A DNA stretch of 8,138 nt from Candidatus Omnitrophota bacterium (lineage in GTDB: Bacteria > Omnitrophota > Gorgyraeia > 2-01-FULL-45-10): NCBI GenBank assembly GCA_026387165.1, contig JAPLMG010000220.1, positions 1 to 8,138 on the forward strand, in the 5' to 3' direction. The notes beneath the pieces were generated by a model. The model searched no databases. It had not been told where the DNA came from and was given only the letters and a program-made list of their open reading frames with translations. Made by a program: the position numbers and the translations under genes. Positions 1-5,616 of this stretch are shown here, piece by piece (the stretch's first letter is position 1; every line of letters begins with the position of its first letter).

Positions 1-70
1 CGGCTGGAAGATCTCCGTAGGCCCGCGTGAAGCATCGGGGATCCCCGCTTACTTAAGAAGTTTAAAATAA
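1..70 (+). CDS. acsC: AcsC, CFeSP large (gamma) subunit, 3' end only
   Basis: Only the last 22 codons are present. The frame starting at base 2 reads GWKISVGPREASGIPAYL and ends shortly afterwards at TAA 68-70. The VGPREASGIP string resembles the end of the C-terminal TIM-barrel domain of the large subunit of the corrinoid/iron-sulfur protein as I remember it. That subunit carries the [4Fe-4S] cluster and, with AcsD, the cobamide that shuttles the methyl group to acetyl-CoA synthase. The position directly before acsV fits the usual acetogen order acsC-acsV-cooC-acsD-acsE. The call rests on a very short tail plus gene context, so the identity is likely but not proven. Confidence 0.7.
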   Translation, partial: GWKISVGPREASGIPAYLRSLK

Positions 71-75
71 ATATA

Positions 76-105
76 CAGCCCGGGCTGATTTTCCAGCCCG
101 GGCTG
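76..105 (+). repeat. double palindrome / strong hairpin before acsV
   Basis: The 12-base palindrome CAGCCCGGGCTG occurs at 76-87 and again at 94-105, separated by ATTTTC. Because each copy is its own reverse complement, the two can pair as a 12-bp GC-rich stem with a 6-nt loop. It sits between the acsC stop (68-70) and the acsV start (117). No T-run follows, so it is not a classical intrinsic terminator. A role in mRNA stability, partial attenuation or protein binding is possible, but none is shown by the sequence. Confidence 0.7.
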
Positions 106-116
106 GAAATGGTATC

Positions 117-1931
117 ATGAAAGAATTTACAATAAATTTTACGGCTCAGAAGAAGAAGATAAAAGTCGCTCAAGGCACGGACCTGCTTACCGCGGCGATC
201 AAATCCGGGATCATGGTCCATGCGGCATGCGGCGGCTCTGGATTATGCGGCAAATGTAAAGTCTTTGTAAACAAAAAAGAGGTCCTCGCCTGCCAGACCA
301 TAGTCGAGTCCGGCCTCGATGTGAATGTCCCGAAAGAGTCTCTAGAGATACGCGCAAAACTCGCCCACGAGTCGGAGGAGTTTACCAAAGGCGTAGTCCT
401 AAAGAGAGAGGACGCGTTCAACTTTTCTCCTCTTGTAAGAAAAATATATGTCGAGAGTCCTAAGCCTACACAGGATGATAACTTAAGCGATCTCGACAGG
501 ATATGCACAGGAGTATCGCATAAGCTTAACAACGTTCATATATCCACAAACCTATCGAACCTGAAACATTTAAGCGAGATACTGCGCGGCAGCGACTTTA
601 AGGTAACCGCAACAGTTGCTTATAAAGATGACGCGCTCGATATAATAACCGTCGAGCCGGGTGATACAACGAAGGCCAATTACGGCTTTGCTTTCGATAT
701 CGGGACGACAACGGTCGCGGGCCAGCTCATCGACCTGAATAACAAAAATATACTCGGGACCAGGATAGCATTTAATAAGCAGGCTCTCTATGGTTCAGAT
801 GTTATCACCAGGATAATCTATGCCTCTAATTCCGAGGGCCTTGACAAGCTGAACGAAGCGGTGCTCGATAATATCAATGAGATAATACTGGACCTCTCCG
901 GCGCCGAGAGTATAGCCTTGAGCGACGTCTATTGTATCGTGTTTGCAGGGAACATGACGATGATGCACCTGTTGCTGAAAGTTGACCCCACGAATATCAG
1001 GAAGGCGCCTTATATTCCTACAACCCTTGTATTTGAAACGATCCATGCGCCTGAGGCGGGGATAGAGATAAACCCCAGGGGGATAGCGGCATTTCTGCCG
1101 GGAGTCACCACCTATGTAGGCGGCGACATAGTTTCGGGAGTTATTGCCTGCGGCCTGGCGGAGAGTGATGAGCTGTCGCTGCTCATCGATATCGGGACCA
1201 ACGGCGAGATAGTTCTCGGAAACAAAGAATGGATGATAGGCGCCGCGGCGAGCGCCGGCCCGGCGTTTGAGGGAAGCGGCCTGGAATGCGGCATGAAAGC
1301 TGTTAAAGGCGCGATACAGAGAGCGGAAATAGACAAAGATCTTAATGCCAGGGTAGTTACCATAGGTGACGGCAAGCCAAAAGGCATATGCGGCTCAGGG
1401 TACATCGACCTGTTATGCCAGATGTTGAAGAGAGGCGTCATAGGCAAGAACGGAAAGATAAATAGCGATCTTAAGTCCGGAAACATAAGAAAGACAGAAG
1501 TCGGATACGAATTTGTCGTTGCCGGGAATATCGTTATCACGGAAGACGATATTGAAAATCTTAAAAGGTCCAAAGGCGCCATATATAGCGCGATAATCGC
1601 GTTATTGAATAAAGTGGAAAAGCCGCTCGGCGACATAAGAAAGATATATATTGCCGGCGGCTTCGGTAATTATCTGAATATAGAGAATGCCGTATTAATC
1701 GGGCTTTTGCCGGATGCCGACAGGTCCAGGTATGAATTCATAGGGAATTCGTCGCTTGCGGGAGCGAGGATGTCGCTACTGTCGCGCGACGCTTTCATGA
1801 AGGCGCATGAGATCTATAAAAATATTACATATGTTGATCTCGGCTCAGAGCCGAACTACATGGATGAATATGTGGCATCGCTATTTTTTCCGCATACTGA
1901 CCTGGGGAGGTTCCCATCAGTACGGTTATAG
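117..1931 (+). CDS. acsV: AcsV/RACo-type corrinoid activation protein (2Fe-2S + ASKHA ATPase)
   Basis: This family reductively reactivates the corrinoid/iron-sulfur protein when its cobalt falls to inactive Co(II), coupling ATP hydrolysis to electron transfer; it is cytoplasmic. The N-terminus is a plant-type [2Fe-2S] domain with ligands C38, C44, C47 and C59 (C-x5-C-x2-C-x11-C). The C-terminal part is an ASKHA ATPase domain. It shows a first phosphate motif FDIGTTT near 193-199, a second IDIGTNGE near 357-364, the segment GPAFEGSGLECG at 381-392, and the adenosine motif IAGGFGNY at 512-519. The length of 604 residues is normal for full-length members. The ATG at 117 has only a weak ribosome site (GGAAAT/GGTAT) but gives the expected N-terminus. 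It follows acsC, and its last 16 bases overlap the proposed start of the next gene, suggesting translational coupling. The family call is secure; the CFeSP partner is inferred from the neighbours. Confidence 0.93.
   Translation: MKEFTINFTAQKKKIKVAQGTDLLTAAIKSGIMVHAACGGSGLCGKCKVFVNKKEVLACQTIVESGLDVNVPKESLEIRAKLAHESEEFTKGVVLKREDAFNFSPLVRKIYVESPKPTQDDNLSDLDRICTGVSHKLNNVHISTNLSNLKHLSEILRGSDFKVTATVAYKDDALDIITVEPGDTTKANYGFAFDIGTTTVAGQLIDLNNKNILGTRIAFNKQALYGSDVITRIIYASNSEGLDKLNEAVLDNINEIILDLSGAESIALSDVYCIVFAGNMTMMHLLLKVDPTNIRKAPYIPTTLVFETIHAPEAGIEINPRGIAAFLPGVTTYVGGDIVSGVIACGLAESDELSLLIDIGTNGEIVLGNKEWMIGAAASAGPAFEGSGLECGMKAVKGAIQRAEIDKDLNARVVTIGDGKPKGICGSGYIDLLCQMLKRGVIGKNGKINSDLKSGNIRKTEVGYEFVVAGNIVITEDDIENLKRSKGAIYSAIIALLNKVEKPLGDIRKIYIAGGFGNYLNIENAVLIGLLPDADRSRYEFIGNSSLAGARMSLLSRDAFMKAHEIYKNITYVDLGSEPNYMDEYVASLFFPHTDLGRFPSVRL
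1904..1910 (+). promoter_or_regulatory. Shine-Dalgarno site for the cooC-like gene
   Basis: GGGGAGG lies inside the last codons of acsV. It is five bases before ATC 1916 and 71 bases before the first conventional start codon (GTG 1982). This spacing is the main support for initiation at ATC 1916. Confidence 0.6.
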
Positions 1932-2671
1932 CTGTTAACGGTAAGGGCGGTACGGGTAAGACGACTATCGCGGCGCTTCTGGTGGATTATTTAGTCTCCA
2001 ATAAGAAGGGGTCTGTCCTCGCTATCGATGCGGATCCGAATTCGACATTACCCGAGGCGCTGGGGATCAAGAGCCACGATTCGATAGCCGGCATATGCGA
2101 TGACGTCTCAAAACACATGGACTCTATTCCCGCCGGCATGACCAAGGAGCGCTTTATCGAGATGCGGATACAGGAGGCTCTCGTAGAGGAGAAGGGTTTC
2201 GACTTCCTCGTAATGGGCAGGCCCGAGGGGCCCGGCTGTTATTGTTATGTCAATAATCTTCTGCGCGACCTGATGGCGCGCGTAATAAAGAACTACGACT
2301 TTGTTGTTATCGATAACGCGGCAGGGATGGAGCATATATCGCGCCGGACCATGAGGACGGTCGATAGGTTGCTGCTGGTAAGTGATTATTCCATTATAGG
2401 AATACGGTCCGCCAAAAAAATATCGGAGCTTGTAAAGGAGCTTGGCATAAAGGTGGGCGCCGCCTCTTTAGTCATCAATAAGGTAGGGGGAGGGTTAGAG
2501 CCGCTGCAGGACGAGATACGCGCGACGGGGGTGAGATTCATAGGGGCTATCCCATATGACGCATCGGTAGAGGATTGGAGTATATCGAATAAACCCATCT
2601 TCGCGTTTGAGAGCATCACTATCAAGGACAAGATCAGAGAACTATTTTCTAATCTGATGGAGCAGAAATAA
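1916..2671 (+). CDS. cooC: CooC/AcsF-type nickel-insertion ATPase (apparent ATC start)
   Basis: CooC-type MinD/NifH-family ATPases help load nickel into CODH and acetyl-CoA synthase; they work as cytoplasmic dimers. From 1916 the protein has 251 residues, close to the usual CooC length. It begins STVIAVNGKGGTGKTT, a deviant Walker A motif with signature lysine K10 and P-loop lysine K15. IDADPN follows near 37-42, then the CooC-specific EGPGCYC with C108 and C110 (a CxC metal site), and a switch/Walker B segment FVVIDNAAGMEH near 129-140. The frame is open from 1901 but has no ATG, GTG or TTG before GTG 1982, which would delete the whole P-loop. ATC 1916 lies five bases after GGGGAGG and gives a normal N-terminus. 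Either ATC is a rare start or an ATG was misread here (one base different). The gene lies between acsV and acsD, as in acetogen clusters. Whether to name it cooC or acsF is open. Confidence 0.88.
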   Translation: MSTVIAVNGKGGTGKTTIAALLVDYLVSNKKGSVLAIDADPNSTLPEALGIKSHDSIAGICDDVSKHMDSIPAGMTKERFIEMRIQEALVEEKGFDFLVMGRPEGPGCYCYVNNLLRDLMARVIKNYDFVVIDNAAGMEHISRRTMRTVDRLLLVSDYSIIGIRSAKKISELVKELGIKVGAASLVINKVGGGLEPLQDEIRATGVRFIGAIPYDASVEDWSISNKPIFAFESITIKDKIRELFSNLMEQK

Positions 2672-2686
2672 TATGACAACGTAAAA

Positions 2687-2703
2687 CACACCCCGGGGGT
2701 GTG
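2687..2703 (+). repeat. intercistronic inverted repeat between cooC and acsD
   Basis: CACACCCC (2687-2694) and GGGGTGTG (2696-2703) are perfect complements around one G; a realistic hairpin has six pairs and a five-base loop. It lies in the 57-base gap between the ATPase stop and the acsD start. No T-run follows, so termination is unlikely. Processing or stabilisation of the downstream message is a possible role. Confidence 0.55.
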
Positions 2704-2728
2704 CAGCGGGAGGGTGTAAAAGGTAATT

Positions 2729-3664
2729 ATGGCCATAGAGCTCGTAAAAGAAAAATACAGTAACGCTATAAACGTCGTAGAGATCGGCCGGCCGGGCGCT
2801 TCTGTGATAAAAGTGGGGGGCGAAACGACGCTGCCGTTCCTTTTTAAAGAGGGCAGTATGCCGCACGCGCCCGTTACCGCGCTTGAGATATTCGATTGCG
2901 AGCCGACCGACTGGCCGGATACCTTGCGAGAGCCGTTCGGCGAGGCGATAAAAGATCCGGTAAAATGGGCCAAGGCGGTTGTTGAAAAATTCGGATCCAG
3001 GCTCCTGTGCATAAGGCTGCAGAGCGTCCATCCGGATTACGGCAACAGATCTTCCGAAGAGTCGGTCTCCGTCCTGAAGGCGATAGCCAAAGAAGTGAAA
3101 GTGCCGCTTATCGTCATAGGGTGCGGTGATGACGATAAGGATAACGACCTGTTGCCGAAAGCAAGCCAGGCATTAAAAGGCGGGAATTGCCTGTTCGGAA
3201 TAGCTACTCAGGAAAATTATAAGACGCTGACGGCGACGTGCCTTGCGGACGGGCATTCAATAATTTCCGAATCGCCTATAGACGTGAATATAGCCAAGCA
3301 GGTAAATATCCTGATAAGCGACATGGGATTCGATCCGAGGAGAATAATTATGCATACTACGATGACGGCGCTGGGATACGGCATGGAATATGTATATTCC
3401 ATAATGGAGCGCTCGAGGCTCGCGGCGTTCATGGGCGATAAGATGCTTTCAATGCCTTTCATATTGTTTGTCGGACAGGAGACTTGGAGGGTCAAAGAGG
3501 CAAAGGAGTTCGGGGCCCGTCAGGGCGTGAATTGGGAGATAGCCACGGCAGTGTCAATGCTACAGGCAGGCGCGGATATATTGGTGGTGAGGCACCCCGA
3601 TTCTGCCAAAGCACTTACGGAATATATAGAAACGCTAATGACAAATAACAAAATCCCTGCCTGA
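2729..3664 (+). CDS. acsD: AcsD, CFeSP small (delta) subunit
   Basis: AcsD is the small subunit of the corrinoid/iron-sulfur protein. It forms a TIM barrel that, with AcsC, holds the cobamide accepting methyl from AcsE and delivering it to acetyl-CoA synthase. Recognisable family segments are GGETTLPF at 30-37, the stretch EIFDCEPTDWPDTLREPFG around 53-71, and LGYGMEYVYSIMER at 215-228. The C-terminal third carries the usual MPFILFVGQETWRVKEAKE block. At 311 residues it is close to family length. ATG 2729 is preceded by AAAAGG with a spacing of about six bases. It lies between the cooC-like gene and acsE. An oddity is the C-terminus: the last eight residues, MTNNKIPA, and the stop codon are encoded by the left part of a dispersed repeat cluster (from 3637), so the native end may have been replaced. 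The function call is firm. Confidence 0.93.
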   Translation: MAIELVKEKYSNAINVVEIGRPGASVIKVGGETTLPFLFKEGSMPHAPVTALEIFDCEPTDWPDTLREPFGEAIKDPVKWAKAVVEKFGSRLLCIRLQSVHPDYGNRSSEESVSVLKAIAKEVKVPLIVIGCGDDDKDNDLLPKASQALKGGNCLFGIATQENYKTLTATCLADGHSIISESPIDVNIAKQVNILISDMGFDPRRIIMHTTMTALGYGMEYVYSIMERSRLAAFMGDKMLSMPFILFVGQETWRVKEAKEFGARQGVNWEIATAVSMLQAGADILVVRHPDSAKALTEYIETLMTNNKIPA

Positions 3665-3745
3665 CGGCAGGCAGGCAAATGACAAAATAAATTCCAATGA
3701 CAAATTTCAAAACCGTAGTTTTGTCATTTGTGCTTTGATATTTGG
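3637..3745 (+). repeat. dispersed AATGACAAAT repeat cluster, copy 1
   Basis: AATGACAAA occurs as direct units at 3637, 3678 and 3696, followed by the inverted form TTTGTCATT near 3719-3727 and a TGCTTTGATATTTG tail. The 49-base core 3696-3744 matches 6444-6492 at 45 of 49 positions. The core can fold on itself through AATGACAAA/TTTGTCATT or CAAAAC/GTTTTG arms. The cluster begins inside the last codons of acsD and ends about ten bases before the acsE ribosome site. This looks like a small non-coding dispersed repeat family rather than an insertion sequence, since no transposase is present. Confidence 0.8.
3656..3675 (+). repeat. CCTGCCTG/CAGGCAGG hairpin at the acsD stop
   Basis: CCTGCCTG (3656-3663) pairs with CAGGCAGG (3668-3675) around ACGG, giving an eight-base-pair GC-rich stem. 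The acsD stop codon TGA (3662-3664) lies in the stem and loop. It is embedded between two AATGACAAA units and contributes the final residues of AcsD. There is no T-run. Confidence 0.7.
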
Positions 3746-3753
3746 ATTTTATC

Positions 3754-3760
3754 GAGGAGG
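3754..3760 (+). promoter_or_regulatory. strong Shine-Dalgarno site deciding the acsE GTG start
   Basis: GAGGAGG ends six bases before GTG 3767. This supports the GTG start and restores a clean initiation region immediately after the repeat cluster. Confidence 0.8.
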
Positions 3761-3766
3761 TAACGG

Positions 3767-4558
3767 GTGATAATAATAGGCGAGCTTATCAATGGAATGT
3801 ATAAAGATGTCACCCGCGCCATCAATAATAGAGAGGCCGACATAATCCAGCATCTGGCTTTAGAGCAGGTGAAGGAGGGCGCATCTATATTAGACGTCAA
3901 CACGGGACCTTATTCAAAAGATCCCACTCGAGATATGAAATGGTTAGTTGAGACCATTCAGGCGGTGGTCGAAGTGCCGCTCTCGCTCGATTCGACGAAG
4001 GCCGATGTTATAGAGGAAGGGTTAAAGATCACCAGGAAAAGAGCTATTATAAATTCGACGAGCGCGGATACTGATAGGATGGATATAATTTTTGGCCTTG
4101 CCAAGAGATACAACGCGCAGGTCATCGGCCTCACCATGGACAAAACGGGCGTGCCGAATAGCAAAGGGGACAGGCTGGAGCTTGCGCAAGCTATAGTGGC
4201 GAAGGCAATAGAATACGGAATAAATACGGAAGATCTCTATTTGGACCCTATCCTCCTGCCCTTGAATGTAGCGCAGGCGCAGGCAGCCGAGGTGCTCGAG
4301 AGTCTACGCGAGATCAGGTTATTATGCAATCCGGCGCCCCAGACGGTATTCGGGCTGTCGAACCTGTCTCAAGGCGCATATAAGTCGCGCAGCATCATCA
4401 ACCGCACGTTCCTTACGATGGCTATCGCGAATGGCCTTACATCCGTGATACTCGATCCGCTCGACAGAAAACTGATGGACGCGCTCATAACGGCAGAGCT
4501 GCTACTGAATAAAAACATATATTGCGAATCGTTTTTGGATGCGTATAGGAAGAGATAA
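3767..4558 (+). CDS. acsE: AcsE, methyltetrahydrofolate:CFeSP methyltransferase
   Basis: AcsE transfers the methyl of 5-methyl-tetrahydrofolate to Co(I) of the corrinoid/iron-sulfur protein, linking the folate branch of the Wood-Ljungdahl pathway to acetyl-CoA synthase. It is a soluble pterin-binding TIM barrel. The 263-residue length matches the family. Conserved folate-site residues fall at D75 (SLDST), N96 (INST), D160 (LYLDP) and N199 (GLSN), the same numbers as I recall for the Moorella enzyme. The C-terminal IYCESFLDAYRKR resembles the usual AcsE tail. One small deviation: the family-typical GERING at residues 5-10 is GELING here. Initiation is at GTG 3767 after GAGGAGG. Being next to acsD makes the corrinoid partner clear. 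A divergent paralog starts at 7477. Confidence 0.94.
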   Translation: MIIIGELINGMYKDVTRAINNREADIIQHLALEQVKEGASILDVNTGPYSKDPTRDMKWLVETIQAVVEVPLSLDSTKADVIEEGLKITRKRAIINSTSADTDRMDIIFGLAKRYNAQVIGLTMDKTGVPNSKGDRLELAQAIVAKAIEYGINTEDLYLDPILLPLNVAQAQAAEVLESLREIRLLCNPAPQTVFGLSNLSQGAYKSRSIINRTFLTMAIANGLTSVILDPLDRKLMDALITAELLLNKNIYCESFLDAYRKR

Positions 4559-4714
4559 TTTTTACGGGTCCTGTCTCGGGTGCGCCTTTCGGGCGTTCAA
4601 AAGGCGGCTCGTACGGGGTGCACAATAGGCGCGAAAACTACAGGTGGTGTCTTTCACGCCCGCCTTTTCGGCGGGCAGATAACCCCATCCCGTAACTCGC
4701 CACCCGTAAAAATT
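4557..4714 (+). other. 158-bp element closed by a perfect 13-bp inverted repeat
   Basis: AATTTTTACGGGT (4557-4569) is exactly complementary to ACCCGTAAAAATT (4702-4714). Inside are a hairpin CGCCTTT/AAAGGCG (4583-4589 with 4600-4606) and a hairpin GCCCGCC/GGCGGGC (4658-4664 with 4670-4676, loop TTTTC). The interior is GC-rich, unlike the AT-rich gene downstream. The left arm overlaps the acsE stop codon by two bases. No clear target-site duplication is visible. It could be a MITE-like mobile element, or a structured RNA with a closing stem and two internal hairpins. I recognise no riboswitch consensus. A 62-codon ORF runs through it but looks accidental. The segment 4715-4773 between the element and the next gene shows only a TATAAAT box at 4764-4770. 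Confidence 0.5.
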
Positions 4715-4773
4715 TACAGCAGCTTCAGGTGGTACCGGCGCACGTTCCGCCTGCGATATGGGTTATAAATATT

Positions 4774-5286
4774 ATGCCAATATTCATGCTTCTGGACAAA
4801 GATGGAATACCTCATGGACCGCTTGACGTTATTGTCGAATCTTTTGAGACAATGCCACGAGGATCAATTGTTTTGTTGGTAGTAGCTTGCATAGTTATAG
4901 TTTGCTTAATAACGATGGTTGTCCATAGGCAAAAGTATTTGCCTAAAAGTGAAACTGTAAAGTATATGCGCGGTTATCCCGGCCTTAAAGAATGGACAGA
5001 AGGCGTAATTGAAATCTTGGGAGACAACATTGTTTTTAAAGAATTTTGCGGAGTTTTGAATAATGTTGTTGATGTGAAAAAGAGCTATTCGCAGATGGGT
5101 TCTCTAACATACTGGGCCATCGGAGTTTTCGGTTCCCTGGCGGAACGCGGATATCTTACGATCAAATATAAGCAGGGTTCTATAATTAATTCACTAGTCT
5201 TTTCAGTTGGAAAAGAAGGGGTCAATGTTGTTGATAAATTAAAATCGGTTATAGACAGTGGTAGAAATCGTATTAAGGAATTTTGA
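4774..5286 (+). CDS. hypothetical single-pass membrane protein, AT-rich orphan
   Basis: I do not recognise this gene. From ATG 4774 it encodes 170 residues. A short N-terminal part is followed by one hydrophobic segment at about 31-50 (LLVVACIVIVCLITMVV), then HRQKYLPK. By the positive-inside rule this places the C-terminal 115 residues in the cytoplasm. That part is soluble-looking, and the segment LAERGYLTIKYKQG followed by SLVFSVGKEGVNVVDKL is reminiscent of a winged-helix fold with a beta wing; this is only inference. The frame is open back to GTG 4729, but that start would read through the end of the preceding spacer. ATG 4774 has a poor ribosome site; a TATAAAT box ends four bases before it, so a leaderless message is conceivable. 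Codons are clearly AT-richer than in acsE and panB (many TTT, AAA, GTT, AAT), which hints at acquisition by transfer. Confidence 0.65.
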   Translation: MPIFMLLDKDGIPHGPLDVIVESFETMPRGSIVLLVVACIVIVCLITMVVHRQKYLPKSETVKYMRGYPGLKEWTEGVIEILGDNIVFKEFCGVLNNVVDVKKSYSQMGSLTYWAIGVFGSLAERGYLTIKYKQGSIINSLVFSVGKEGVNVVDKLKSVIDSGRNRIKEF

Positions 5287-5340
5287 GTTACAATTAAGAT
5301 AATTTTAATCTTGTTAGAATTGCCAGGTTAGTGGGCTGTA

Positions 5341-5489
5341 AAACCTAAAACTATAGTTATGGAAGCACAATAATAACCTCGCATAGACCGACCTTACCAA
5401 TTCCGAGGCCGGGGCTAGGAATTGGTGAGGAAACATTTTTCCTATAAGATTTTTATCATATTTGTGCGAACATAACGAGTTTTAGGTTT
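5341..5489 (+). ncRNA. candidate structured RNA with nested stems (6S-like shape)
   Basis: Four nested complementary segments are visible. AAACCTAAAACT (5341-5352) pairs with AGTTTTAGGTTT (5478-5489). GTTATG (5356-5361) pairs with CATAAC (5471-5476). GCACAA (5365-5370) pairs with TTGTGC (5462-5467). CCTTACCAATTCC (5392-5404) pairs with GGAATTGGTGAGG (5418-5430), with one G-T wobble. The middle stems are separated by a symmetric GAA/GAA internal loop, which suggests sheared G-A pairs and hence an RNA fold. A large bubble of 21 and 31 bases lies between outer and apical stems. The outline (long closing stem, big central bubble, apical hairpin, about 150 nt) resembles 6S RNA, but I cannot match conserved sequence. 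Alternatives are a leader element for panB or a remnant of an inverted-repeat mobile element. The strand is assigned from the neighbouring genes. The rest of 5287-5496 shows nothing else clear. Confidence 0.45.
5392..5440 (+). terminator. possible terminator-like hairpin inside the structured region
   Basis: The 13-bp apical stem (5392-5404 with 5418-5430) is followed after AAACA by TTTTT (5436-5440). It could stop transcription of the orphan membrane-protein gene before panB. The T-run is short and offset, and the stem also fits as the apical arm of the larger nested structure, so the terminator reading is weak. Confidence 0.25.
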
Positions 5490-5496
5490 AAAGATT

Positions 5497-5616
5497 ATGG
5501 CGAAGCAGACGATAACGAGAAGACAGAAGGATATATCGAGGCTCTTGAGAGAGCGCAAGGATGTATATCACGATAAATTAAAAGCGAGGAGAGGCAAATG
5601 GAGCGGAAAAAAATAA
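5497..5616 (+). CDS. small basic ORF (39 aa) overlapping panB start
   Basis: ATG 5497 opens a 39-codon frame ending TAA 5614-5616. It begins MAKQTITRRQKDISRLLRER and ends RRGKWSGKK. It contains 15 Lys/Arg against four Asp/Glu, is probably helical in the first half, and has no membrane segment. Its codons (ATA, AGG, AGA, AAG, GCG) resemble those of the flanking metabolic genes, not the AT-rich orphan upstream. It overlaps panB by 19 bases, in a different frame, and contains the panB ribosome site. It could therefore be a translated leader peptide coupled to panB or a small nucleic-acid-binding protein. The ribosome site before it is poor (TAGG about ten bases upstream). No family is recognised; a chance ORF is a real alternative. 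Confidence 0.4.
   Translation: MAKQTITRRQKDISRLLRERKDVYHDKLKARRGKWSGKK

Noticed and set aside
1112..1636. 174-codon antisense ORF inside acsV
   Set aside because: It is a shadow of a strongly recognised gene on the other strand, with no family motif of its own.
1982..2671. GTG 1982 as the start of the CooC-like gene
   Set aside because: It would delete the GKGGTGKT nucleotide-binding motif that is perfectly encoded just upstream in the same frame, and it has no nearby ribosome site.
2386..3031. Long antisense ORFs across the cooC-acsD junction
   Set aside because: Both are opposite two confident genes and read through their conserved motifs; no ribosome sites or recognisable domains.
4555..4716. 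Target-site duplication around the 13-bp inverted repeat
   Set aside because: The flanking bases on the two sides do not match beyond one or two positions, so insertion cannot be shown from this copy.
4580..4768. 62-codon ORF on the + strand
   Set aside because: It runs through the inverted-repeat element and its hairpins, has no ribosome site, and its composition follows the repeat rather than coding bias.
4729..4773. GTG 4729 as start of the membrane protein
   Set aside because: The added 15 residues come from the GC-rich spacer and have no ribosome site; ATG 4774 coincides with the shift to AT-rich coding sequence.
5296..5312. AAGAT/ATCTT hairpin just after the membrane-protein stop as a terminator
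   Set aside because: The stem has only five A/T-rich pairs and no T-run follows; too weak to support.
4559..5597. Cobalamin, folate or other known riboswitch before the methyltransferase/pan genes
   Set aside because: I looked for B12-box (GCCACTG), THF and SAM riboswitch consensus strings and saw none; the structures found do not match those folds.
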